Assembly (NCBI RefSeq): GCF_017161425.1
Contig: NZ_CP071057.1
Location: 558,001-622,000 of the forward strand
Direction of reading: 5' to 3'
DNA length: 64,000 bases
Source of the DNA: Marinicauda algicola
GTDB taxonomy: Bacteria; Pseudomonadota; Alphaproteobacteria; Caulobacterales; Maricaulaceae
Part shown: positions 29,661 to 38,887 of the stretch, one piece after another
How the letters are laid out: each line of letters starts with the position of its first letter
Position numbering within the stretch: the stretch's first letter is position 1
Translations under genes and position numbers: made by a program
Notes under the pieces: model-generated
The model's database searches: none
Seen by the model: the letters and a program-made list of their open reading frames with translations, nothing else
Told to the model about the DNA's origin: nothing

Positions 29661-30389
29661 TCACCACTCCTCCGTCCAGGGCCGCAGATCCAGCTCGAAC
29701 GTCCAGGCCGAGCGATGCTGGCGGGCGAGGTGGCGGTAGGCCTGCGCGATGGCGTCGGTATCGAGCAGCTCGTCCTCGTCCTCCTTGGTCTCCGCGTCGT
29801 CGATCCATTCGCGCGTCGCGGGCGTGGCGATGACGCCGTCGACCACGACATGGGCGACGTGGATGCCCTTCGGGCCCAGCTCGCGTGCGAGCGCCTGCGC
29901 GGTGGCTTTCAGGGCGAACTTGGCGCTGGCGAAGGCGGCGAAGCCGGACCCGCCGCGCGTGGAGGCCGTGGCGCCGGTATAGAGGATCGTCCCGCGCTCG
30001 CGTTCGATCATGCGCCGGGCGGCCGCGCGGCCGGCGAGGAAACCGGCGAAGGCGGCATTCTCCCAGGTCGAACGGAAGTCCTGCGCCGTCGTTTCGAGGA
30101 CGGACTTCTTCCTGAAGCCGTTCGCGTTGAACACGACGAGATCGACCGGGCCGACCTCTTGCTCCACGCGGGTGAACAGGTCCTCGACGGCCGCCTCGTC
30201 GGCTGCGTCGGCGCCGAAGGCGTGCGCCTCGCCGTCCCCGGCCTCGATCTCGGCGACGAGGGGCTCGAGCTTCTCCTTTGTGCGGCGCACCGCGCAGACG
30301 GCATAACCGTCCTTTGCGAAGCCCCGGCACAGCGAGGCACCGAGCCCCGGGCCCGCACCGATGATGATCGCCGCCTTCTTCTCGGTCAT
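29661..30389 (-). CDS. SDR family oxidoreductase lacking the catalytic tyrosine
   Basis: A 242-residue Rossmann-fold protein. The cofactor loop [18 protein letters not shown] (residues 11-28) and the N-A-N-G motif (88-91) are present. Ser143 and Lys157 match the catalytic positions, but the YxxxK motif reads FASAK, with Phe153 in place of tyrosine. The surrounding [20 protein letters not shown] and [13 protein letters not shown] are typical of an SDR subgroup in which I recall this substitution. The usual proton-transfer chemistry would be impaired, so substrate and even activity are uncertain. It is divergent from queA. Confidence 0.85.
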   Translation of the reverse strand: MTEKKAAIIIGAGPGLGASLCRGFAKDGYAVCAVRRTKEKLEPLVAEIEAGDGEAHAFGADAADEAAVEDLFTRVEQEVGPVDLVVFNANGFRKKSVLETTAQDFRSTWENAAFAGFLAGRAAARRMIERERGTILYTGATASTRGGSGFAAFASAKFALKATAQALARELGPKGIHVAHVVVDGVIATPATREWIDDAETKEDEDELLDTDAIAQAYRHLARQHRSAWTFELDLRPWTEEW

Positions 30390-30455
30390 GAAGGGTCTCT
30401 CCGCTCAGCTGGCAAGCATTGCCGGGGATCGAGCCTGTCGCTACATCCCGCTCCC

Positions 30456-31520
30456 ATGAAACTCTCCGATTTCGATTTCGTTCTGCCCGAGGACCGCATC
30501 GCCCTACGGCCCGTCCGCCCGCGCGACGCCGCGAAGCTGTTGCAGGTCGCCTCCGACGGCACGCTGTCCGACCACGGCGTGGTCGACCTGCCCGGCCTGC
30601 TGCAGCCCGGCGATCTCCTGGTGTTCAACGACACGAAGGTGATCCCCGCCGCGCTCGAGGGCGTGCGCCCGGCTCGCGCCGTCGGCGGCGGCGGTGAGGC
30701 GAGGATCGAAATCAATCTGCACAAGCGCGAGACGGAGAACGCCTGGCGCGCCTTCGCCCGTCCGGCCAAGCGGCTGAAAGAGAAAGACACGCTGACCTTC
30801 ACCGGCGGGCTCTCCGCACGCGTGACCGGCAAGGGAGAGGGCGGGGAGATCGCGCTCGAATTCGATCGCTCCGGTATCGAGCTCGACCGCGCCATCGTGG
30901 CCGCCGGCGCTCCGCCTCTGCCGCCCTATATCGCATCGAAGCGTGCGCCGGACGCGGCAGACCTCACCGACTACCAGACCATCTATGCCGACCCGGAAAA
31001 GTCCGGCTCGGTCGCCGCGCCGACCGCGGGACTGCATTTCACCGACCGCCTCATGGCTGCGCTCGATGCGCGCGGGGTGAAGAAGACCTGGGTCACGCTT
31101 CATGTCGGGGCGGGCACCTTCCTTCCGGTGAAGACCGAGAACGTCGCCGGGCACAAGATGCACGCCGAGTGGTACGAAATCTCCGACGCAGCCGCCGCGG
31201 CGATCAACGCCGCGCGCGCCGCCGGAGGCCGGATCATCCCTGTGGGCACGACCTCGCTGCGCACGCTGGAAAGCGCCGCGGCGTCCGATGGCCGGATCGA
31301 GGCAGGGTCGGCGGACACCGCGATCTTCATCACGCCGGGCTATCGCTTCCGCGTCACCGACGCGCTGATGACCAATTTCCACCTGCCCAGGTCGACGCTG
31401 TTCATGCTGGTGAGCGCCCTTGCCGGGCTCGACACGATGCAGCGCGCCTACGCGCACGCGATCGAGAGCGGATACCGGTTCTTTTCCTACGGGGATTCTA
31501 GCCTGATCTGGCGGGCCTAG
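30456..31520 (+). CDS. queA: S-adenosylmethionine:tRNA ribosyltransferase-isomerase
   Basis: A 354-residue enzyme that adds the cyclopentene-diol ring precursor to preQ1 at position 34 of tRNAs for Asp, Asn, His and Tyr. Family motifs: [20 protein letters not shown] at the start, [37 protein letters not shown] and [16 protein letters not shown]. The ATG at 30456 gives MKLSDFDF. Its pathway partner tgt lies at 40024-41157 on the same strand. The stop overlaps the end of the convergent PPC-domain gene by four bases. Confidence 0.96.
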   Translation: MKLSDFDFVLPEDRIALRPVRPRDAAKLLQVASDGTLSDHGVVDLPGLLQPGDLLVFNDTKVIPAALEGVRPARAVGGGGEARIEINLHKRETENAWRAFARPAKRLKEKDTLTFTGGLSARVTGKGEGGEIALEFDRSGIELDRAIVAAGAPPLPPYIASKRAPDAADLTDYQTIYADPEKSGSVAAPTAGLHFTDRLMAALDARGVKKTWVTLHVGAGTFLPVKTENVAGHKMHAEWYEISDAAAAAINAARAAGGRIIPVGTTSLRTLESAAASDGRIEAGSADTAIFITPGYRFRVTDALMTNFHLPRSTLFMLVSALAGLDTMQRAYAHAIESGYRFFSYGDSSLIWRA

Positions 31521-32497
31521 CGCCGGGCGTGCCGGGCACGCAGGATCCAGCCGATCCCGCTGCCGATTGCGAAGGCGAGCGTGAGCGCGAGGCCGGCCCA
31601 GAGCCAGTCGCGGGCAGGACGCCCGCGTCCAATCGCGCCCGCGAATTCGCGTGCGATCGCGTCGGCCTCCTCGGTCCGCGCCACTGTCAGACCGGCTGCG
31701 CGGCCGGCCAGGGCGAGCTGGGTGAAGGCGGTCTCGTCCTCACCGAGACCGAGCGTCACGAACGTCCCGGCCGGGTAGGGCGCGTCGGCATAGGTGACGA
31801 TTTCGATGCCCTTGAGCGATCGGGGATCGCCGGGATTGAAGGTCCAGCTCTCCCAGACGCCGACATGCATCACCCCGCCGGTCGCCTCGACGTAGCGCAT
31901 CGCGCCCCAGCCCCAGGGTTCGTCGGCCGACCGGAACAGGACTTCGCCGGTCTCGCCGCGTACCTCGATGATCGGCCCTCGATAGTTGCCGGCGGAGTGG
32001 ACGAGGCGAATCCCGACGACCGTTCCGGCGTCGGGTCGGATTTCGAACCAGTCCGGCTCCGCGTTCGCGAGCTGGATGACGGCGCGAAAGGGAAGTGCGA
32101 CCGGCGCTGCGGTTTCGGGGCTGTCGTTCGGTTCGAACGCATCCAGCGGCGGTTCGAGGCGCAATCTCGCCTGGATTTCCGACGGACCCGCACCCTCGGA
32201 AGCCAGGGCGAGCCGGTAGCGGCCCGGGGCCAGGGCCGTCAGGCGCGTGTCGATCGCCTCGCCTTCGGGTGCGTCGGGCCGGATTTCGGACGTCACGGCT
32301 CCGATCGCATCGGGCGCGGCGAACAGGTCGAACGCGGCGAGCGCCGGACGGTCCACCTCGAAACGCAGCACGGTCTCGCCGGCCTCGTCGAGCCGGATCG
32401 TCGCAATCTCGTTGGGCACGAGCGCGCCCCGGCGTTCGCCGCCGCAGGCCACCAGCATCAGCGAGGCCAGCACGCAGGCCAGGGCACGTGCGATCAT
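31517..32497 (-). CDS. Lipoprotein with PPC-like domain and C-terminal membrane anchor
   Basis: A 326-residue protein, third gene of the phospholipase-like/VWA operon. A lipobox (LMLVACGG, Cys18) is followed by beta-rich sequence. A block beginning [19 protein letters not shown] (about 119-137), then [10 protein letters not shown], is the hallmark of pre-peptidase C-terminal (PPC) domains. Residues about 300-322 ([21 protein letters not shown]) form a membrane helix with a basic tail. Having both a lipid anchor and a C-terminal helix is unusual. It starts at 32497 and overlaps the stop of the large gene by four bases, so it is translated with it. Confidence 0.8.
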   Translation of the reverse strand: MIARALACVLASLMLVACGGERRGALVPNEIATIRLDEAGETVLRFEVDRPALAAFDLFAAPDAIGAVTSEIRPDAPEGEAIDTRLTALAPGRYRLALASEGAGPSEIQARLRLEPPLDAFEPNDSPETAAPVALPFRAVIQLANAEPDWFEIRPDAGTVVGIRLVHSAGNYRGPIIEVRGETGEVLFRSADEPWGWGAMRYVEATGGVMHVGVWESWTFNPGDPRSLKGIEIVTYADAPYPAGTFVTLGLGEDETAFTQLALAGRAAGLTVARTEEADAIAREFAGAIGRGRPARDWLWAGLALTLAFAIGSGIGWILRARHARR

Positions 32498-35400
32498 GGC
32501 GAGTCTCCCAGTTCGCGCGCGACCGCCTCGCCGATCTGCCGGCGCGCCTGGTCGAGGGAAACCAGCGTGCTGCGCGCTGCCTGGGCGTTTCGGCGGGCGC
32601 GATCGATCGAGGCCTGACCCTGTGCGCTCGTGCCCAGAGTCACATCGCGCTCGCTGACATTGGAGTTGATGCCCCAGCCCGTTCGTATCACCCCGTCATT
32701 GCGCGCCGAGCCGAAATGGACATAGCGCAGCGCTTGCTCATGGCGCGCGATGCACCGTCCTCCGGGCAGGGCGCGCTCGAGATAGGTGTGCTCGACGAGC
32801 GCGATCTCCGGTTCGGTGCGCACCTGATAGCCGCGCCAGCTGTCCGGTCGGCAATCGATCGGCGGGGCTGGCGGTTCGGGCTCGGGCGGCGCCTCGCCGA
32901 CCTCCTCGGGCGCCTGGTGATCGCCGATGAGGCGTTGCAGCCGGCGCGCGGCGCCGGCGACATCGCCGTCGCAGGTCTCCAGACCGTCGGTAAAGGTCGC
33001 GAAGTCCCAGCGGAGAGATCGCGGATCGGCTTGCGAGCCCAGCATGGCACGGGCGCGTCCGTGCGCGTCGGCGAGCGGGATCCCGCCCGACGGGTTGGCG
33101 TTCAGGAGGAATTCACGGATCGAGGCCAGGTCCCGCGTGAAGGCCCGGGTATCGAAGCGGCCGCAATCGTAGAACACGACGCCGGCCATCTCGATCGAGC
33201 GATCCTGCGGTATGTTGGCGAAGGTGGACTGGATTCCCTCGCGGGCATTGGCCATGCGGTTCTGCTCGTTCATCGAGCCGGACGCGTCCAGGATGACGAT
33301 GAGAGAGAGGTCGGGCGCCTCGCCGACCTTGTGCCAGAGATCGGGGCCGCCATTGGCGCTCGTCGATCCGCCGCGCCGGTCCTCGTAGCCCTGCCAGTAG
33401 CGCCCGCCCGACCAGTCGTCGACCGGTGCGATGACGGCGGCGGTGCGAGGGTCGGCATCGAGATTGCGTCCGTCGGCATCGGGCGCGCGAACCTCGACGA
33501 GGAGATCGCCGCTGGCATCCGGCGTTGCGGCTTCGAAGCGGAACGTGCCGCGCCAGCGTTCGGCCTCGCCTTCCATCTGGACGGGCGCCCCGCCGAGCGA
33601 CACCACCGGGGCCTGCTCCAGCTGACCGGAGAAAACCAGGCGAATTTCGCCTTCCGCCTCGTCCGGTGCGGCGCGGGCGGTCCGCACCGAGAGCCCGCGT
33701 TCCGGGTTCCCCAGCCCCTCGCGCGTCAGGTTCTCGGCTGCCTCGTAGTCGGGGCCGCCGCTCCAGCTCGCGGCGTAGACGCGCTGGCCGCGCGCGCGCA
33801 CCTCGATCTCCTGCAGGTAGACAGGGACGAGATCGAACAGGAAGCGATGGTCGGTATCGGGATCGGGGGTGGCCGTGCTGATGTCGGAATCGCTCAGCAG
33901 ACCTTCGCGCGAGCGCGCCTGGATGAAGAGCTCCGCAGGCCCGCGCATCTCGCCGTATCCGGCCTCGCGGCCGGGAACGGTCAGCGTGCCGCGCCAGGTG
34001 CTGGCGTCGATCCAGCGCCCCTCGATCGTGCGATCGCCGAGGCGGAAGCTCTCGCCTTCGCCTGCGGCCTCCATGGCGGCGGAAAACCCGATCTCGATGG
34101 TGAGTTCGGTATCCGGCGGGACGGGCTTGAAGGGCAGGGCGGCGGCCGGTTCCGCATCCCCGCCGGCCTCGGCATAGATGTCGAGCGGATCGATTTCCTC
34201 GCCCTCCAGGTCCTCGGGTTCGGGCGGGGCCTGCCAGGCATAGAAGGTCTCGCCACCGCCGGCGACATCGACGCGCGAGACGCGGGGCGGCTCGAACTCG
34301 CGGCGCAGAACGAAGCGTCCCACGCTCGCCACCGCGGCATCGCTGTCGCCCAGGGGAAGGCGCTCGATGAAGAGATGGATTTCGTTCTCGTCGTTGAACT
34401 CGAGCCTGTCGAGCACGTCGAGGATCGAAAACCGGATCTCGGTGTCGCGCCAGGAGCGAATGTCGGCGATCTCCACGGCGCGGTCCGGCGTCTGGCCGAG
34501 CCGAAGCGTCCCCGCCGACGGGCCGAAATTGAGCCCGGTGAGGGTGATCTCGTCGCGCGGATGCTCCACGCTGATGGCGAGGTCGGGCTCGTCGGGGTCC
34601 CGGACGAGATCGATCACCGGGACCCGGTCGCACCAGTTCGCGACCGGCTCGGCGGCGTAGCGCCAGGGCTCGGCCTCGAACCGGCGGGCCCTGCCGGACC
34701 CGAAATCGTAGCGGACATAGCCCGGGTGCAGGCTCGCGGGCGCGGCGTCGCGTTCGCCCGATCGCGGCGGCCAGGTCGCGCCCGGGGCGATGGCGCACAA
34801 CGGGCGGGCCCTGCGCGTGTCGTCGGCGAACGCAACGCTCTGGTAGGCCCGCCGGTCCTCGGGATAGCTCGGGTCGACGCTGTCATAGAGCCGCTGCGCG
34901 AGGACCAGGCAGGCGGCCCGCTCGGGATCGGACCGATCGGCCACATCGCGCCATTCCTCCAGATAATGCGCCGCCTCGTTGCAGAAGTAATCGGCATTGG
35001 CGCGGTTGAAGAAGCCGAAAACGGTCTCCGCGTCCTTGCCCTGAGGATCGCGGCGGGTTCGGGCAAGGTCGGTGATGTTGGCCGGTTCGAGATATCGGGC
35101 GCTGGGATAGTTCTGGCCGGGCAGCGCGTCGCCATACGCACCCAGCCCGCCGCGGGCCAGGTCGGTGCCGTCGGGATCGAACTTGGCGCGCCAGTGAATG
35201 CGCGCGGAGATGCGCACCAGCGAGGCGTGCTCGAGGGGCAGGTTCTGCGGCTCGAGCCCGGCGTCCCATCCGTCGACCTGCCATTTGGCGACGAGACGCG
35301 TCACGATGGGCAGGAGCTCGGTTTGGGCGATGTTGGCCCCTTCGCTGATCACGACCCAGGCCTGGCGGATGGACCAGTTCGTCGCCCAGGGCGTCAGGCA

Positions 35401-36627
35401 GTGAGGCTGGAGACCCTCCTGCGCAAAACCCGACAGGCCGACATTGTCGATGCCCCAGCCCCCGCCGGGCGAACGGCCGAACCCCTCGATGACCTCTCGA
35501 AAGCCCCCGGCCGAGCAGGCCATGAAGGTCTCTGCCTGGATGCGCGTGTCGATGTCGAAATCCCAGTAGCGCGCCATCACGTAGTTGCCGCCGAACTCGC
35601 CGTCGAACATGTCGCGGGCGCGATAGTCGCCTACTCCGCTCTCCAGATCGCCGGTGGGACCGAAGCGCCACTGCGCCGGCGTGACCGAACTGGGTATGCC
35701 CAGCGTGGTGTTTATGACAGGCGAGGAGAGCGGTCGCGGCCAGATCCGGCCGGGCGTGATGGATTCCCAGCCGTGGATGATGCCCGATATCATGCCGGTC
35801 GAGATCGCCGAGCCCATCTCGTCCTCATAGGCGTTGAACCAGTAATCCGGCCCGTTCCAGCGCTCCCACATGTGCCCGCTCGACCAGCGGTCCTGGAGGA
35901 AATGCTGCCCCGCTCCCTCGAAGATGAGCGCCATCAGCTCGGCTTCGCGGATCGCGTCGCGATGGGCCTGGAGCGTTGCCTCGTCACCCTGGGCGGCCTC
36001 GTGCATGGCCCTGGCGCGCCGCGCGATGCTCATCGCCGTGGAATGCAGGCTCATGTAGTTCGCGCTGGCCTGGGAGCCGAAATGGGACGCGTTGAACCCG
36101 CCCCCGTGCCAGGCCGCGAAGACGTGGCAATATTCGTTGAGCGCATTGCCGGCCGGGCGAGAGGGGCAGAGCTGGTTCTTGTTGATCCAGTCGTAGACCG
36201 TGTAGCTCCAGTCCGGCAGGCCGGCCCAGTGGGGCGGGTTGACGAGATCGCGTTCCTCCAGCGGGCGGCCATACGGGGCGCTGCGGCGACTGTCGCCTCC
36301 CGACCGCGGCTGGACCGGTTCCGGGCTGTCGCGCATCCGCTCGGGGAAGAACAGGCTGGCATTGAGATCGACGACGTAGAGCTCGGTCGGCGAGTTGATC
36401 GTCCAGTGACCGGACGGCACGAGCAGGCTCAGGGCCCGGTTGGCGAGCCATTCGTGCTCGTTCTCCTCGCAGCTCGCTCCGTCGCTGAGCGTGGTGCGCG
36501 TATTGCCCTGTGAGCATCCGTACACGGATAGCCAGGGCATGGGGTGCACCTCCTTGGTGTCCCAGCCGGTGGCGCCGACGAATGCGAGCGCGACCGCTGC
36601 GGCCTGCATCAGCCTCAGGGATCTCAT
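32494..36627 (-). CDS. Giant exported protein: zinc-phospholipase-C-like, Ig-like and VWA domains
   Basis: A 1377-residue exported protein. The signal peptide ends near GATG, so the mature chain would begin with Trp22, as in zinc phospholipase C and P1 nuclease, where Trp1 binds zinc. NEHEWLANRALSLL (His58) matches the B. cereus enzyme's NSHLWIVNRAIDIM. NASHFG (His182) matches ASHFYD. His242-x3-Asp246-x5-His252 in QHFLQDRWSSGHM matches HYLGDVNQPMH. The last zinc pair, His-x3-Glu, seems replaced by Asn265-x3-Asp269. An IPT/TIG-like region follows (ITLTGLNFGPSAGTLRLG, 694-711), then further beta-rich segments to about 1060. A VWA domain (about 1107-1235) has MIDAS DASGS at 1114-1118 and TDG at 1213-1215, with GGIPL where Thr is usual. 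The start at 36627 overlaps the upstream gene by four bases. Confidence 0.85.
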   Translation of the reverse strand: MRSLRLMQAAAVALAFVGATGWDTKEVHPMPWLSVYGCSQGNTRTTLSDGASCEENEHEWLANRALSLLVPSGHWTINSPTELYVVDLNASLFFPERMRDSPEPVQPRSGGDSRRSAPYGRPLEERDLVNPPHWAGLPDWSYTVYDWINKNQLCPSRPAGNALNEYCHVFAAWHGGGFNASHFGSQASANYMSLHSTAMSIARRARAMHEAAQGDEATLQAHRDAIREAELMALIFEGAGQHFLQDRWSSGHMWERWNGPDYWFNAYEDEMGSAISTGMISGIIHGWESITPGRIWPRPLSSPVINTTLGIPSSVTPAQWRFGPTGDLESGVGDYRARDMFDGEFGGNYVMARYWDFDIDTRIQAETFMACSAGGFREVIEGFGRSPGGGWGIDNVGLSGFAQEGLQPHCLTPWATNWSIRQAWVVISEGANIAQTELLPIVTRLVAKWQVDGWDAGLEPQNLPLEHASLVRISARIHWRAKFDPDGTDLARGGLGAYGDALPGQNYPSARYLEPANITDLARTRRDPQGKDAETVFGFFNRANADYFCNEAAHYLEEWRDVADRSDPERAACLVLAQRLYDSVDPSYPEDRRAYQSVAFADDTRRARPLCAIAPGATWPPRSGERDAAPASLHPGYVRYDFGSGRARRFEAEPWRYAAEPVANWCDRVPVIDLVRDPDEPDLAISVEHPRDEITLTGLNFGPSAGTLRLGQTPDRAVEIADIRSWRDTEIRFSILDVLDRLEFNDENEIHLFIERLPLGDSDAAVASVGRFVLRREFEPPRVSRVDVAGGGETFYAWQAPPEPEDLEGEEIDPLDIYAEAGGDAEPAAALPFKPVPPDTELTIEIGFSAAMEAAGEGESFRLGDRTIEGRWIDASTWRGTLTVPGREAGYGEMRGPAELFIQARSREGLLSDSDISTATPDPDTDHRFLFDLVPVYLQEIEVRARGQRVYAASWSGGPDYEAAENLTREGLGNPERGLSVRTARAAPDEAEGEIRLVFSGQLEQAPVVSLGGAPVQMEGEAERWRGTFRFEAATPDASGDLLVEVRAPDADGRNLDADPRTAAVIAPVDDWSGGRYWQGYEDRRGGSTSANGGPDLWHKVGEAPDLSLIVILDASGSMNEQNRMANAREGIQSTFANIPQDRSIEMAGVVFYDCGRFDTRAFTRDLASIREFLLNANPSGGIPLADAHGRARAMLGSQADPRSLRWDFATFTDGLETCDGDVAGAARRLQRLIGDHQAPEEVGEAPPEPEPPAPPIDCRPDSWRGYQVRTEPEIALVEHTYLERALPGGRCIARHEQALRYVHFGSARNDGVIRTGWGINSNVSERDVTLGTSAQGQASIDRARRNAQAARSTLVSLDQARRQIGEAVARELGDSP

Positions 36628-37172
36628 TGGTCGGCCTCCCGCGGCACGCACCACCCGCCCGGATCGACGAAGTCCTCGAAGAAGATCTGCTCGACGCGGG
36701 CGAAACCGGCGCCCTGGGTGCGAGCGGCAAAGCGCGCGCGGCAGGCATCGGGACATGTCTGCGCCTCGGCCATGCACGCGCGCACCCCGGCCGCCCGCGC
36801 ATCGTCCTGTGCATCGGCCGGAATTTCCGCCTCGATGCACACGAAGAGGGTATGCAGGCAGTCGCCCCATTGCGCGATCGGGGTGTCGACGGCGGGGTCG
36901 TACTGGAACTCGATCGGCGCCTGCCCGTCGCGGTTATTGTGGCCGGACGGCATGATCATCGCGGTCTGGCAGGCGGGCGTTCCCGCGCAGTCCGGGTCCA
37001 GAGGCACCGTGGTTTCCGCCCAGACGTCCCCGCGCACATCGCGCAGGGCAAACCACCAGAGGAGGAAGGCGAGGAGAAGGAGTGTGGCAAGAATGCCGGC
37101 TGCGAGCACGATCAGCCGGTTTCGCCGGGTGCGGGGGCGTTGCGGTGTCGGGTCCTCGGGCGCTTGGGCCAT
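36624..37172 (-). CDS. Single-span membrane protein with cysteine-rich periplasmic domain
   Basis: A 182-residue protein, first gene of the three-gene operon. A short basic cytoplasmic end (RPRTRRNR) precedes one membrane helix (about residues 21-42, LAAGILATLLLLAFLLWWF), then a periplasmic domain with about eight cysteines (DCAGTPACQTA, DCLHTLFVCIEAE, ACMAEAQTCPDACRARF, WCVP), likely disulfide-bonded. Start 37172 is chosen for the GGGGGATGGA just before it; an in-frame ATG at 37184 is possible. A TTAAC half-site lies at 37196-37200. The stop overlaps the start of the giant protein gene. I do not recognise the family; by context it may anchor or assist the large protein. Confidence 0.78.
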   Translation of the reverse strand: MAQAPEDPTPQRPRTRRNRLIVLAAGILATLLLLAFLLWWFALRDVRGDVWAETTVPLDPDCAGTPACQTAMIMPSGHNNRDGQAPIEFQYDPAVDTPIAQWGDCLHTLFVCIEAEIPADAQDDARAAGVRACMAEAQTCPDACRARFAARTQGAGFARVEQIFFEDFVDPGGWCVPREADQ

Positions 37173-37227
37173 TCCATCCCCCATCGGGGATATGGTTAAC
37201 AGAAACCTGCACCCGGGCAAGTCTCCA

Positions 37228-38772
37228 TCAAGGCCGGTAGCGCGGCGGCTTCGTCCGCCCGCGCAGAGGCGCGGCGAGGTTCGCGAACTCGGTCAGCTTT
37301 CCGCGCGTCTCGGCCGGGTCGATGATCTCCTCCACCCAGAAGCGCTCGGCGGTCTTGAAGGGGCTGGAGAAGGCCTTCATCTGCGCATTCAGTTCGGCTT
37401 TCATCCTCGCCGGATCGTCCGAGCCGGCGAGGGCCGCCTTGAAGGCGGCTTCCACCCCGCCTTCCAGCGGCAGCGAGCCCCAGTCGCCCGAGGGCCAGGC
37501 ATAGCGATAGCGGTACCGCGTGTGATCCATCATCGCGGCGCCGGCGACGCCGAAGGCCTTCCTCACGACGATCGTGCACCACGGGACGCTCGCCTGGTAG
37601 ATCGCCGAGAGCGCCCGCGCGCCATGGCGGATCGTGCCGGCGCGCTCGGCGCGCGTGCCGATGACGAAGCCGGGAATGTCGACGAGATGGACGACCGGCA
37701 GGCGGAAGGTCTCGGCGAGATCGACGAAGCGGGTGACCTTCTGTGCGGCCTCCGCCGTCCAGCCCCCGCCATAGATTTTCGGATTGCTGGCGAGCACCGC
37801 GACCGGCCAGCCGTCGAGCCGGGCGAAGGCGGTGATCACCGACTGGCCGAAATTGCGTCCCATCTCGAACAGCGTGCCCGTGTCCACGACGCTTCGAAGG
37901 ATGGCGTGCATGTCGTAGGCATAGCGCTTGTCGCGCGGGACGATGTCGGTGAGCGCGACATCGCGCCTCGCCGGATCGTCGCCGGTCTCGCGTCGCTCCG
38001 GCAGGTCGTGCGCCGAGTTCGGCAGGTAGGAGAGAAACCATTTCGCCGCCGCCATGGCGTCGGCTTCGCTGGCATAGGCATCATCCACGGCTCCTGCGGC
38101 GAGCTGGATATCGGCCCCGCCGAGTTCCTCCTTGGTGACGTCTTCCCCGATGCCGGCCACCACCGGCGGGCCGGCGACGAACATCTGGCTCGTGCCCTTC
38201 ACCATCACCGAGTAGTGGCTCGACACCGCGCGCGCCGCGCCGAGCCCGGCGACGGGACCCAGAAGAAGGGAGACCACGGGCACGCGTTCGAGATTGGCCA
38301 CCACCTCGTCCCAGCCCGGATTGAAGGGCACGTAGGTCGCGCCCATGTCGAGGATGGATTTCACCGAACCGCCGCCGCCGGTGCCCTCGATCAGGCGGAT
38401 CAGCGGCAGGCGCAGCTCGCCGGCCATCTTCTCGGCCTGGATCTGTTTTTCGATGATCGCCGCATCGGCCGCGCCGCCGCGCACGGTGAAATCGTCGGCG
38501 ACGACCGCGATGGTGCGCCCGTCGATCCTGCCGCGCCCGAAAATGCAGTTGGCCGGGATGAAGCCGACGAGGTTTCCTTCCGCGTCATACTCGGCCCGGC
38601 CAGTGATCGAGCCGACCTCGGCGAAGCTGTTCCCGTCGAGCAGGAGATCCAGGCGCTCGCGCACGTTCAGCCGGCCCGCATCGCGCTGGCGCTTGAGCTT
38701 CTCCTGTCCGCCCATGCCGCGCGCCAGCGCCTGACGCTTGCGCAACTGCTCGATTTCGTCTTTCCAGCTCAT
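37228..38772 (-). CDS. Acyl-CoA carboxylase carboxyltransferase subunit
   Basis: A 514-residue carboxyltransferase with two crotonase-fold halves. The N-terminal half begins WKDEIEQLRKRQALARGMGG, with RERLDLLLD and GTGGGGSVKS. The C-terminal half has LVDIPGFVIGTRAERAGTIRHG and VRKAFGVAGAAMMD. It is a distant relative of the methylcrotonyl beta subunit at 1656-3263, not a copy. The substrate acyl-CoA is unknown, and no biotin subunit is next to it. Start 38772 has a GGGAG site. It lies upstream of the phospholipase-like operon on the same strand with a 55-base gap; a functional tie is not evident. Confidence 0.9.
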   Translation of the reverse strand: MSWKDEIEQLRKRQALARGMGGQEKLKRQRDAGRLNVRERLDLLLDGNSFAEVGSITGRAEYDAEGNLVGFIPANCIFGRGRIDGRTIAVVADDFTVRGGAADAAIIEKQIQAEKMAGELRLPLIRLIEGTGGGGSVKSILDMGATYVPFNPGWDEVVANLERVPVVSLLLGPVAGLGAARAVSSHYSVMVKGTSQMFVAGPPVVAGIGEDVTKEELGGADIQLAAGAVDDAYASEADAMAAAKWFLSYLPNSAHDLPERRETGDDPARRDVALTDIVPRDKRYAYDMHAILRSVVDTGTLFEMGRNFGQSVITAFARLDGWPVAVLASNPKIYGGGWTAEAAQKVTRFVDLAETFRLPVVHLVDIPGFVIGTRAERAGTIRHGARALSAIYQASVPWCTIVVRKAFGVAGAAMMDHTRYRYRYAWPSGDWGSLPLEGGVEAAFKAALAGSDDPARMKAELNAQMKAFSSPFKTAERFWVEEIIDPAETRGKLTEFANLAAPLRGRTKPPRYRP

Positions 38773-38887
38773 CTTGACTCCCGGTGGCCGGCGGCGTGCC
38801 GATGGGTCCTGGCCTGCGCCGCGTTACCTGGTCGATGCGGCGCAGTCTAACCTGCTTCACGCCTCTGAAATTTGAAAGAACGGTTCC

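Noticed and set aside
32095-36513. A 1472-codon plus-strand frame opposite the phospholipase-like/VWA gene
   Set aside because: It lacks any recognisable domain, is low-complexity Arg/Ala/Gly-rich, and is a shadow of the real minus-strand gene, which has a signal peptide, VWA motif and overlapping neighbours.
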